Positions 27,063-35,383 of a stretch of DNA of 64,000 bases are shown here, in pieces (the stretch's first letter is position 1; every line of letters starts with the position of its first letter). The notes under the pieces were generated by a model. The model saw only the letters and a list, made by a program, of their open reading frames with translations, was not told where the DNA came from and ran no database searches. The DNA is from Rhodanobacter sp. Soil772 (lineage in GTDB: Bacteria; Pseudomonadota; Gammaproteobacteria; Xanthomonadales; Rhodanobacteraceae), in assembly GCF_001428385.1 (NCBI RefSeq), contig NZ_LMSK01000002.1, positions 464,704 through 528,703 of the forward strand, given 5' to 3'. The translations under genes and the position numbers were made by a program.

Positions 27063-27091
27063 CTTATTACGCCTCATTTACATATTGTCAA
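27063..27091 (-). promoter_or_regulatory. Predicted sigma-70 promoter of the TonB receptor gene
   Basis: On the minus strand a perfect -35 TTGACA (27086-27091) is followed after 17 nt by AATAAG (27063-27068), four of six matches to the -10 consensus. The surrounding 60 bases are strikingly AT-rich for this genome. Upstream of the -35, TTTTG-N5-CAAAA at 27097-27111 and TTGT-CA-ACAA overlapping the -35 are operator-like inverted repeats. The only gene downstream is the receptor. Confidence 0.7.
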
Positions 27092-27212
27092 CAAATTTTG
27101 TACTGCAAAAACTTGCGCTTGGGGGCGATTCAGGCTGTTTTGGCAGGCTATTGTCTGGATTATCTGGAGCGCGAACCGGCCTCTGTCAGCCGATCTTGCC
27201 GCTGGATCGCGG

Positions 27213-28004
27213 CTATTCCGCCTCTCCGTCCGCCTCGAAGCGCAGATGCTTCACGCTGCGTCCGTTGCGGCGCACCAATTTGAGGGCCTCGATGCCGATC
27301 TTGATATGCGCCTCGACGAACTGCGAGGTGATGTTGCGGTCGCTGGCTTCGGTCTTCACCCCTTCCGGGATCATCGGCTGGTCGGACACCAGCAGCAATG
27401 CGCCGCAAGGGATCCGGTTGGCGAAGCCGGCGGCGAAGATGGTCGCCGTTTCCATGTCCACCGCCATGCAGCGGGTGCGCCGCAGGTAGTCCTTGAAGGC
27501 GTCGTCGTGCTCCCACACGCGGCGGTTGGTGGTGTACACGGTGCCGGTCCAGTAGTCGTGGCCGAGGTCGCGGATCATGGTGGAAACGGCGCGCTGCAAC
27601 TGGAACGCCGGCAGCGCCGGCACCTCCGGCAGCAGGTAGTCGTTGCTGGTGCCCTCGCCGCGGATCGCGGCGATCGGCAGTACCAGGTCGCCGAGCTGGT
27701 TCTTCTTCTTGAGGCCGCCGCACTTGCCCAGGAACAGCGCGGCCTTGGGCGCGATTGCGCCGAGCAGATCCATCACCGTGGCCGCGTTGGGGCTGCCCAT
27801 GCCGAAGTTGATCAGGGTGATGCCGTCGGCGGTGGCGTTCGGCATCGGACGGTCGCGGCCCTGCACTTCCACCCCGTGCCACTGCGCGAACAGCTCCACG
27901 TAATGACCGAAGTTGGTCAGCAGAATGTGTTCGCCGAACTGCTCCAGCGCCGTGCCGGTGTAGCGCGGCAGCCAGTTGGAGACGATTTCCTGTTTGCTTT
28001 TCAT
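27213..28004 (-). CDS. AMP nucleosidase (short form)
   Basis: This 263-residue enzyme of the nucleoside phosphorylase/nucleosidase fold corresponds to the short AMP nucleosidase family, which hydrolyses AMP to adenine and ribose 5-phosphate. INFGMGSPNAATV, GKCGGLK, AVDMETATIFAAGFA and LVSDQPM are the substrate and fold motifs. It is much shorter than E. coli Amn (484) because it lacks the N-terminal domain. The role is adenylate balance and purine salvage in the cytoplasm. It is divergent from the DegV-family gene, with 190 nt between the starts. The receptor promoter lies about 120 nt beyond its stop, with no clear terminator between. Confidence 0.87.
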   Translation of the reverse strand: MKSKQEIVSNWLPRYTGTALEQFGEHILLTNFGHYVELFAQWHGVEVQGRDRPMPNATADGITLINFGMGSPNAATVMDLLGAIAPKAALFLGKCGGLKKKNQLGDLVLPIAAIRGEGTSNDYLLPEVPALPAFQLQRAVSTMIRDLGHDYWTGTVYTTNRRVWEHDDAFKDYLRRTRCMAVDMETATIFAAGFANRIPCGALLLVSDQPMIPEGVKTEASDRNITSQFVEAHIKIGIEALKLVRRNGRSVKHLRFEADGEAE

Positions 28005-28194
28005 CAGATGTCTTGCCCGAATTGCGTTACCGGCGACGCCACGCCGGCGAGATGCCAGATAGGTCGCGCCATCTTAGGTGGCCGCTCTTCCACCCGCCAG
28101 TTTCCGGCGGTCGTCGTGCGGCCATCGTGCAAATGCCGCAGCCACGGCCGCCATGCTATGTTTCCCCTGCCATTCATGATCGGGGGATCACGTG

Positions 28195-29139
28195 ATGCGG
28201 ATGGGCCTGGCAATCGATGCGGCCTGCGATCTGTCGCAGGCGTTCCTGCAGAAGCACGACATCGCGGTGATGCCGATCACCGTGCGAGTGGATGGCGAAG
28301 TCTTCATGGACGACCGCAAGCCGGCCGAGATCCAGCGCTTCATCGATCGTCGCCTGGGCAGCCGCAGCCATTCGGCGGAAACCGAGCCCTGTCCGGTGGA
28401 AGAGGTGCAGAAGCTGTTCCTCGGGAAGCTGGTGCTGGAACAGGACTGCGTGTTCTGCCTGACCATCACCGCCACCCGCAGCCCGATCAACGAACACGTC
28501 AACAAGGCCAGCTTCGGCATCCTGAAGAGTTATCGCCAGGTGCGCGAGCAGGCCGGCGTGCCCGGCCCGTTCATGATGCGCGTGATCGACACCCGCAACA
28601 TCTTCGCCGGCGCCGCGCCGCTGGTCTACGAGGCGGCCCGGCTGATCGCCGCCGACGAGCCGCCGCCGGCGATCCGCGAGCGGCTTACCCACCTCGCCAA
28701 CCACACCTACGGCTACATGCTGCCGCGCGACCTGTACTACCTGCGCGCCCGCGCCAAGAAGAAGAACGACCGCAGCGTCAGTCTGGTCAGCGCGATGCTG
28801 GGTTCGGCGCTGGACATCAAGCCGATCCTGCGCTGCTTCCGCGGCGAAACCGGCCCGGTCGGCAAGGTGCGCGGCTTCGAGCAGGGCGCGGAAGCGCTGT
28901 TCGGCTACGCCGCGCAACGGGTGCGTGCCGGCCTGCTGGTGCCGCTGGTGTGCGCCAGCTACGGCGGCGACCTCGCCGTACTGTCGCACCTGCCCGGCTA
29001 TGCCGAACTGCGCCAGGCCTGCGAGGAGTGCGGCGTCGAGCTGATGGAAGCGCCGATGAGCATCACCGGCATGGTCAACGTGGGCGAAGGCGCGGTGACG
29101 ATCGGCTTCGCCGCCGAGGAGCACGTCGCCGAGTTCTGA
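28195..29139 (+). CDS. DegV family fatty-acid-binding protein
   Basis: This 314-residue protein matches the DegV family (IDAACDLSQAFLQKH, ITATRSPINEH, DTRNIFAGAAPLV, KPILRCFRGE), whose characterised members bind fatty acids, some as FakB subunits of fatty acid kinase. No fakA-like gene lies nearby, so a kinase partnership cannot be inferred. The ATG at 28195 has GGGGGA 7 nt upstream; the GTG immediately before it is less well spaced. The gene is convergent with the SDR gene. Confidence 0.83.
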   Translation: MRMGLAIDAACDLSQAFLQKHDIAVMPITVRVDGEVFMDDRKPAEIQRFIDRRLGSRSHSAETEPCPVEEVQKLFLGKLVLEQDCVFCLTITATRSPINEHVNKASFGILKSYRQVREQAGVPGPFMMRVIDTRNIFAGAAPLVYEAARLIAADEPPPAIRERLTHLANHTYGYMLPRDLYYLRARAKKKNDRSVSLVSAMLGSALDIKPILRCFRGETGPVGKVRGFEQGAEALFGYAAQRVRAGLLVPLVCASYGGDLAVLSHLPGYAELRQACEECGVELMEAPMSITGMVNVGEGAVTIGFAAEEHVAEF

Positions 29140-29233
29140 GGGTGCCCGCCGCATGCCGCACCCGGGCGACCGGCCGCCGCTGCAACGCCGCGACGACGAA
29201 CTGCGTGCGCAGTTGACGAACTGCCGAAGCCGC

Positions 29234-30016
29234 TCAGAAACCGTAGCTCATGAACCCGCCGTCCACCGCCAGCACCTGGCCGGTGATGTAGCTGGCCGCT
29301 GGCAGGCACAGGAACGCGATCGCGGCGGCCACTTCCTCCGGCTCGCCGATCCGCTTCAGCGGCGTGCGGTCCAGCACCTCGTCCAGGTAGTCGGCGTCGG
29401 CCAGCGCGGGATCGGTGCGCTGGGTGCGGATGTACCACGGCGCCACCGCGTTGACGCGGATGCCGTCCACCGCCCACTCCGCGGCGAGGTTGCGGGTGAG
29501 CTGATGCAGCGCCGCCTTGCTCATGCCATAGGGCGAACCGGTGCGCACGTGCGTCATCGCCGAGACCGAACCCACGTTGACGATCGCCGCATTCGCGTGC
29601 TGCACGAGTTGCGGGTGCGCCAGCCGGCACATCTCGAACGCGGAGAACAGGTTCTGCTCGAAGATCGCGCGGTATTCCTCTTCGCGATAGTCCAGCGTGT
29701 CCATGGGCTGGTTGCCGCCGGCGTTGTTGACCAGCAACGACACCGGCGCAGCCAGGTCGGCGATCCAGTCGAACACCGCCAGGCACTCCTCCGCCTCGGC
29801 CAGGTCCGCGCCGAACGCCAGCACTTCGACACCGGCGAATTCGTCGGCCAGTTCCACCCGCACCTGCTCGAGGTAATCCTCGTCGCGCGCCACCAGCAGC
29901 AGGTCGGCGCCGAGGCCGGCCAGCTCGCGCGCGGTGGCGTAGCCGATGCCCTTGCTGGCGCCGGTGATCAGGGCGGTGTGGCCTTGCAGTTGCCAGGCGT
30001 CGGGACGGCTGTTCAT
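29234..30016 (-). CDS. SDR family oxidoreductase
   Basis: This classical short-chain dehydrogenase/reductase has 260 residues. The cofactor motif TGASKGIG is at 18-25, NNAGGN at about 97-102, then the catalytic Ser in VGSVSAM and the YGMSK catalytic Tyr/Lys at about 163-167. The C-terminal ITGQVLAVDGGF is typical of the family. The spacing resembles the tropinone-reductase-like and FabG-like groups, which usually use NADP(H). The substrate is unknown. It is monocistronic as far as visible, between the convergent DegV gene and a divergent small lipoprotein gene. Confidence 0.9.
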   Translation of the reverse strand: MNSRPDAWQLQGHTALITGASKGIGYATARELAGLGADLLLVARDEDYLEQVRVELADEFAGVEVLAFGADLAEAEECLAVFDWIADLAAPVSLLVNNAGGNQPMDTLDYREEEYRAIFEQNLFSAFEMCRLAHPQLVQHANAAIVNVGSVSAMTHVRTGSPYGMSKAALHQLTRNLAAEWAVDGIRVNAVAPWYIRTQRTDPALADADYLDEVLDRTPLKRIGEPEEVAAAIAFLCLPAASYITGQVLAVDGGFMSYGF

Positions 30017-30127
30017 GGGCGCAGCTTAAAACGTCGTTCCGGCGGCGCCTAGTGACGCGCCGCGCATCCTTGCCTGCGAACGTGCATGGCGGGACACTCG
30101 GCACTTCGACCACGCGCGAGAACCGCC

Positions 30128-30337
30128 ATGAAACCGCTGCCGCTCCTGCTCTGCGCCCTTGCCCTCGGCGCCTGTTCCAGCAAGCCGCCGGAGCCCCAGG
30201 CCAAACCGGCGGCGGCCGACACCGCCACGCCGTTCGACGCGCTGAAGGCGGACGAGCAGCGCGCCAAGGACGTGCAGAAAACCGTCGACAAGCAGGCCGA
30301 GGAGCAGCGCAAGCAGATCGAGGCGCAAGAGCAGTAA
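30128..30337 (+). CDS. Small lipoprotein
   Basis: This 69-residue protein has a signal peptide ending in the lipobox LGAC (Cys16). The mature part is hydrophilic, with a Lys/Glu/Gln-rich helix (about 40-69) that could form a coiled coil. No known domain. A GAGAA ribosome-binding site precedes the ATG; the upstream in-frame start does not give a signal peptide. It is convergent with sppA. A 5-bp CCGCC/GGCGG hairpin without a T-run lies just after its stop. Confidence 0.75.
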   Translation: MKPLPLLLCALALGACSSKPPEPQAKPAAADTATPFDALKADEQRAKDVQKTVDKQAEEQRKQIEAQEQ

Positions 30338-30367
30338 GGCCCGCCTCCGCTCAGTGGCGGACCCGGT

Positions 30368-32248
30368 TCAACGCGGGCTGCACAGGCAGTCCGCGTAGAT
30401 GTTCGGCGTGCCGGCTTTCGCGTTGCGCAGCAGCTGCAGTTCCGGCGCCAGCGCGGGCAGCTGGGCGAACCAGTCCGGCAGGCGCACGCCCCACGAGCGC
30501 AGCACGTGCATGCTGGCGGTCTGGTTGAGGCCGATCAGGAAGCGCTCGAAGCCGCCCAGCGGCGCCTCCACGTAGCGCACCGGATAACCCTTGCCCAGCT
30601 TGGCCAGGCTGGCCGCGTCGGCGACGGCGGCCTGCAGCCCGCCGAGCTGGTCGACCAGGCCGCGTTCGAGCGCCTGCTGGCCGGTCCACACCCGGCCTTG
30701 CGCGATCGCATCGACCGCGTCGTAGCTCTTGCCGCGCGCCTTCGCCACGTTGCCGACGAAGTCGCGATAACCCTTGTCGATGATCGCCTGGATCACCGTA
30801 CCGACTTTCGGATCGAGCGGGCGGCTGATGTCGAACGCGCCAGCCATCGGCCCGGTGCCGACGCCGTCGCTCTGGATGCCGAGCTTGGCCAGCGTGTTCG
30901 GCACCGTGTAGTACATGCCGAAGATGCCGATCGAACCGGTGATGGTGTTCGGCTCGGCGAAGATGCGGTTCGCGTTCATCGCGATCCAGTAGCCGCCGCT
31001 GGCCGCCACGTCGCCCATCGACACCACTACCGGGATGCCCGCGCTGCGGGTCAGCTCGACCTCGCGACGGATCTGCTCGGCCGCATACACCTCACCGCCG
31101 GGCGAGTTGACCCGCAGCACCAATGCCTTGGTCTTGCGGTCCTCGCGCGCACTGCGGATCAGCGCCGCGGTGGATTCGCCGCCGATCGACCCGGCCGCGC
31201 GCTTGCCGCCAGCGATCTCGCCCTCGGCCACCACGATCGCCACGCCCGGCGCGAACAGGTCGCCGTCGCGCGGCACGCTGGCCGCGTAACGGCTCAGTTC
31301 GACCTGGCGGAAACTGTGGCCTTTCCGGTCGGCCGGCACGCCTTCCTTGCGCATCATCGCGATCAGCTCGGCGCGGGTGGCCAGGCCGTCGACCAGATGC
31401 TGGTTCAGTGCCAGCTGGGCCAGGTTGCCCTGGGTGCTGGCGATGTGTTGCGGCAGGTTGTCGACGTCGTCCCGCAGTACCGCCGGGTCCAGCTTGCGCA
31501 GCTGCGCCACTTCGGCGAGATAGCCGCCCCACAGGCCGCCCATCCAGTAGCTGTCGGCCTGTTTTGCCTCGGCCGAGGCGTGATCGAGGATGTACGGCTC
31601 GGCCGCGCTCTTGAACTCGCCGACGCGGAACAGGTGCACGTCGACGCCGAGCTTGTCCAGCAGGTCCTTGTAGAACAGGCGGTAGTTGGCCAGCCCGGTG
31701 ATCAGCACGCCGCCCTGCGGGTCCACCAGCAGGCGATCGGCATGCGCGGCCAGGTAGTACTGGCCCTGGTCCAGGTTCACCGCCCACGCGACCACCGGCT
31801 TGCCCGCCGCGCGGAAGCGGTCCAGCGCCGCGCCGACCTCGCGCAACGCGGCAAAGCCGCCGCCATGCAGTTCGTCCGGCAGCAGCAGGATGCGGCTGAT
31901 CCGCTTGTCCTTCGCCGCCGCGTCGATCGCGCCGACCAGGTCGCGCACCTGCACCTGCTTCGGCTGCTCGCCGGACAGGCCGGCCAGCGCACGCTGCAGC
32001 GGCTCGATGCTGTACTGCTCGACCAGTTGGCCCTGCGGCTTGATGACCAGCACGCTGTCGTCCTGCACCGCGCGCTCCATCCGGCTGCCGGCGACGCCAG
32101 CGGTCAGCAGCAACAGCAGCACGAACAGCACGCTGAAGAACACCAGGTTGATGATCACCAGCCGCAGCATGTTGATGCCGCGCCCGAGCGCGCGCAGGAA
32201 GGCCCAGAAACCGTTGCGGCGGGGCGGTGGCGGTGGTGGCAGCGTCAT
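30368..32248 (-). CDS. sppA: Signal peptide peptidase SppA, 67K type
   Basis: This 626-residue membrane protease cleaves remnant signal peptides in the inner membrane. One N-terminal transmembrane segment (about 27-50) precedes two tandem ClpP-like domains. The general-base Lys is in GEFKSAAEPY at about 210-219, and the nucleophile Ser is in DVAASGGYW at about 414-422. This matches the two-domain E. coli enzyme (618 residues). The start MTLPPPPPPRRNG was chosen because the transmembrane region follows directly. It begins 40 nt after the norM stop on the same strand, so the two are probably one transcript. Confidence 0.94.
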   Translation of the reverse strand: MTLPPPPPPRRNGFWAFLRALGRGINMLRLVIINLVFFSVLFVLLLLLTAGVAGSRMERAVQDDSVLVIKPQGQLVEQYSIEPLQRALAGLSGEQPKQVQVRDLVGAIDAAAKDKRISRILLLPDELHGGGFAALREVGAALDRFRAAGKPVVAWAVNLDQGQYYLAAHADRLLVDPQGGVLITGLANYRLFYKDLLDKLGVDVHLFRVGEFKSAAEPYILDHASAEAKQADSYWMGGLWGGYLAEVAQLRKLDPAVLRDDVDNLPQHIASTQGNLAQLALNQHLVDGLATRAELIAMMRKEGVPADRKGHSFRQVELSRYAASVPRDGDLFAPGVAIVVAEGEIAGGKRAAGSIGGESTAALIRSAREDRKTKALVLRVNSPGGEVYAAEQIRREVELTRSAGIPVVVSMGDVAASGGYWIAMNANRIFAEPNTITGSIGIFGMYYTVPNTLAKLGIQSDGVGTGPMAGAFDISRPLDPKVGTVIQAIIDKGYRDFVGNVAKARGKSYDAVDAIAQGRVWTGQQALERGLVDQLGGLQAAVADAASLAKLGKGYPVRYVEAPLGGFERFLIGLNQTASMHVLRSWGVRLPDWFAQLPALAPELQLLRNAKAGTPNIYADCLCSPR

Positions 32249-32288
32249 GTAGGCAAGTATCCGGAATCGTCGGGGCAAGCGTAGCCGG

Positions 32289-33674
32289 TCAGGCCGGCGC
32301 GGTCATCGGCAGGTGGCGGCGCCAGCGCTGTTTCCACGCGCTGCGCCAGAAGCGGGTGAACAGCATCACGGCGGCCACGGACAGGCCGGCGATCAGGCCG
32401 ATCCACATCCCGCGCGCGCCCATGCCGTGATGGAAGGCCAGCCACCAGCCTACCGGCATGCCGATCATCCAGTACGCGAACAAGGTGATCGCCATCGGCA
32501 CGCGGGTGTCCTTGAGGCCGCGCAGCGCGCCGTTGGCGGCCACCTGGATGCCGTCGGAGAACTGGAACAGCCCGGCCAGCATGATCAGCTGCGCGGCCAG
32601 CGCGATCACCTTCGGCTCATGCGTGTACAGCGAGGCGATGAAATACGGCAGGCCCAGCATCAGGCCGGCCGAGAACAGTTGGGTGACCAGGGTCAGGCCG
32701 ATCCCGCACAAGCCCGCGTAGCGCACGCCGCGTTCGTCGCCGCGGCCCACCGCGTTGCCCACGCGCACGGTGATCGCCATCGCCAGGCCGAGCGGGATCA
32801 TGAAGAACAGCGAAGCAATGTTGATCGCCACCTGGTGGCTGGCGATCACGTCCTCGCCCAGCGTGGCGATGATCAGCGCGGTGGCCACGAACAGCCCGGC
32901 CTCGGCCAGCAGGGTCACCGCCATCGGCAGGCCGATATGCACCAGCGTGCCGATCCGGCGCAGGTTCGGCCACTCGAAATGATCGAACAGACCCAGCCCG
33001 TGGTAATTGCGCCGAAAGATCACATAGACGCCGAACGCCAGCATCTCCAGCCACAGCACGATCGCCGTGGCGACGCCGCAGCCGTGCGCGCCTTGCGGCG
33101 GGATGCCCAGCTTGCCGAACATCAGCACGTAACCCAGCGGCACCAGCAGCACCAGCCCGCCAAGGCTGAAATACATCGACGGTCGGGTCAGCGACAGGCC
33201 TTCGGACAGGCCGCGCAGCGCGAAGTAGCAGGTCAGCGCGGGCGCGCCCCAGCTGATCGCCAGCAGGAAGCGCTGCACGTCCTGGCGCAGGCTCGCTGTC
33301 ACGCCGATCAGCTCGATCAACGGCTCCGCGTGACGCACCGCGAACCACAGCACCACGCCCATGCCCAGCGCCAGCCACAGCGCCTGGCGGAACACCGCAC
33401 CGACCTCGCCGCGCCGGCCGGCACCGTCGAGCTGTGCCACCGACGGCGGCACCGCCATCATCATGCCGATGCCGCTGACGATCGCCAGCGACCAGATGCT
33501 GGCGCCCACCGCCACCGCACCCAGCACGTGCGCGCTGACGTGCCCGGCCAGCACCGCGTCGATCACGTTGCTGCCGACCGCCGCCAGTTGGGCGGCGATC
33601 AGCGGCAGCGCGAGACGCACGGTGGCGCGCACCTCGTGCAACAGATGGGCGCGTTCAGGACGGAAGGACTTCAT
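32289..33674 (-). CDS. norM: MATE family multidrug efflux transporter
   Basis: This 461-residue protein has about twelve transmembrane helices in two homologous halves. RLALPLIAAQLAAVGSNVIDAVLAG at the start and GLPMAVTLLAEAGLFVATALIIATLGE in the second half are MATE (NorM-type) signatures. It is expected to export cationic drugs or dyes using Na+ or H+. The substrate range cannot be predicted. It leads a probable two-gene operon with sppA and is divergent from the DUF3667 gene. Confidence 0.9.
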   Translation of the reverse strand: MKSFRPERAHLLHEVRATVRLALPLIAAQLAAVGSNVIDAVLAGHVSAHVLGAVAVGASIWSLAIVSGIGMMMAVPPSVAQLDGAGRRGEVGAVFRQALWLALGMGVVLWFAVRHAEPLIELIGVTASLRQDVQRFLLAISWGAPALTCYFALRGLSEGLSLTRPSMYFSLGGLVLLVPLGYVLMFGKLGIPPQGAHGCGVATAIVLWLEMLAFGVYVIFRRNYHGLGLFDHFEWPNLRRIGTLVHIGLPMAVTLLAEAGLFVATALIIATLGEDVIASHQVAINIASLFFMIPLGLAMAITVRVGNAVGRGDERGVRYAGLCGIGLTLVTQLFSAGLMLGLPYFIASLYTHEPKVIALAAQLIMLAGLFQFSDGIQVAANGALRGLKDTRVPMAITLFAYWMIGMPVGWWLAFHHGMGARGMWIGLIAGLSVAAVMLFTRFWRSAWKQRWRRHLPMTAPA

Positions 33675-33780
33675 CGGTCAAGCAGACTCCAGGGCCGGTC
33701 ATTCTACCTGAGCCATAGGTCACGCCCGTCCGGCTGCCGCCCTGTGCGAAGATTCTCCGCTGCCGCGAACGGGAACCTCG

Positions 33781-34983
33781 ATGAAGCAGCTGACCAGCTA
33801 CGAAGGATTGCACTGCGCCAACTGCGGCGCCGCGATGCAGGGCGAGTTCTGCCACGAATGCGGGCAGTCGATCCACAGCGTGCTGAAGCCGATGCACCAC
33901 ATGGTCGAGGAGACCGTCGAGACGGTGCTGCACATCGACGGCCGCATCGTGCACACGCTGCCGCCGCTGCTGCGCAAGCCCGGCTTCCTCACCCTGGAGT
34001 ACTTCGCTGGCCGGCGGGTGCGCTACATCGCGCCGTTCCGGCTGATGTTCGTGCTGTGCCTGCTGTCGTTCTTCGTGTTCCATCTGGCCATCGACCAGGT
34101 CGCCGACAAGATCCCCGCGAATGGCCATCCCCTGGTGAGCGTGGACAGCAGCGCGATCGAGGCCGCCGCCAGCCCGGCCGAAGTGCGCAAGGCGCTGCAG
34201 CACGAACTGGATGGCCTGCAGCGCGCCAGGGACACCGGCGTGCTGCCGCCGAAGGTGCTGGAGCAGGCGCGTGTCGGCGAACAGGAACTGCGTCAGGCAG
34301 CCAATCGGCGCCTTGCCGCACTCGGCGCGGCACCCAGGTCGGCCGCCTCGCTCGCCGCGCCGCCGGCAGCCGCGACGGTGCAGGCCGGCAGCGACACCAA
34401 GCCGCGCGACGCCACACGCAGAGCGTTCGAGGATGAATCGGAACCGGTCCGGATCGCCTGGCTGCCGGATGTGGTGAATGCCCGCCTGACCGCGCTGGGC
34501 CGCCAGTTCCAAAAGAACTGGCGAGCCTTCAAGCATGGCGACCCCGCAGCCAGCGCCGAGGCGAAGCAGCGGATGATCAACGGCGTCTTCGGCGCATTGC
34601 CGCCGACCATGTTCGTGATGATCCCGGCCTTCGCAATCTTGCTGAAACTGTTCTACGTATTCCGCCGGCGGCTGTACATGGAGCACCTGATCGTGGCCCT
34701 GCACAGTCACGCGTTCATGTTCTTCAGCCTGCTGCTGATCACCCTCGTCGGCATGCTGTCGACCTGGCTGCGACCGCACGCCGCATGGGCCGGTTACGCG
34801 CTGGGCTGGCTGCAGGCTGCGCTGATCCTGTGGCTGCCGACCTACCTGCTGATCATGCAGAAACGGGTTTACCACCAAGGCTGGCCGATGACCCTGCTGA
34901 AATTCTGGTTTGTCGGCTGGTGCTACTTCTGGCTGCTGCTGTTCGCCTTGATGGTCGCCGCAGCGCTTGGCATGGCCCACTGA
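33781..34983 (+). CDS. DUF3667 family membrane protein with N-terminal zinc ribbon
   Basis: This 400-residue protein starts with a zinc ribbon (CANC at 12-15, CHEC at 24-27). An LPPLLRKPGFLTLEYFAGRR stretch and a first transmembrane segment (about 85-105) follow, as in DUF3667 proteins. A long soluble insert (about 110-275), rich in Ala and Gln, separates this from four or so C-terminal transmembrane helices. Function unknown. Its promoter region is shared with the divergent norM gene. Confidence 0.82.
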   Translation: MKQLTSYEGLHCANCGAAMQGEFCHECGQSIHSVLKPMHHMVEETVETVLHIDGRIVHTLPPLLRKPGFLTLEYFAGRRVRYIAPFRLMFVLCLLSFFVFHLAIDQVADKIPANGHPLVSVDSSAIEAAASPAEVRKALQHELDGLQRARDTGVLPPKVLEQARVGEQELRQAANRRLAALGAAPRSAASLAAPPAAATVQAGSDTKPRDATRRAFEDESEPVRIAWLPDVVNARLTALGRQFQKNWRAFKHGDPAASAEAKQRMINGVFGALPPTMFVMIPAFAILLKLFYVFRRRLYMEHLIVALHSHAFMFFSLLLITLVGMLSTWLRPHAAWAGYALGWLQAALILWLPTYLLIMQKRVYHQGWPMTLLKFWFVGWCYFWLLLFALMVAAALGMAH

Positions 34984-35383
34984 GGCCGCTTTCCGGCCAG
35001 TGGCGCGGCGGGTTTTGCACAGCGTCATGAACCTGTCAAGGCAACCGGGGGCGGTTTGTCAATTGTGTGAACTGCTGCCCACCGCCATTTGCAGGTTATT
35101 GAAGAAAAAGGATTTTTTTGCGTGACCAAAACCTCGTCAGGCTGTCGTGAAAGGCGCCACGACGCGCTTTGAGGCCCCCCCTCCCCGCTGCATCCACAGA
35201 CTTATCCACAGCTATTGTGGATAAGCGCAAAAACCTCCCAGGGATAGCCACTTACCCGCGACTCCTCGATAACCGGGCAGCAAGTTCGCGCAACTCGATC
35301 GGCGTGGTTTACCTGACATCGCAGCTATCGAAACGCAGGGCCGGCGAGCGCCGCAGTTACACTGGGCCGCCACGAGGTAGTCC
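34984..35383. other. 400-nt intergenic region upstream of priA
   Basis: No gene is visible. A weak GGCCG/CGGCC hairpin lies directly after the DUF3667 stop but lacks a T-run. An A/T-rich patch follows at 35096-35121. The inverted DnaA-box pair is at 35202-35224. The remaining 160 nt before priA should hold its promoter; I could not pick a clear -35/-10 pair. Confidence 0.6.
35202..35224. promoter_or_regulatory. Inverted pair of perfect DnaA boxes
   Basis: TTATCCACA at 35202-35210 and TGTGGATAA at 35216-35224 are both exact matches to the DnaA-box consensus, in opposite orientation with a 5-nt spacer. A weaker GCATCCACA lies at 35190-35198. The A/T-rich patch about 90 nt to the left could melt easily. 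The site lies 160 nt upstream of priA. DnaA-dependent control of priA, or DnaA titration, is the likely use. Confidence 0.75.

Noticed and set aside
35190-35224. Chromosomal replication origin
   Set aside because: Only two strong DnaA boxes, and none of the usual origin neighbours (dnaA, dnaN, recF, gyrB, rpmH, gidA) is present. A regulatory site is more likely.
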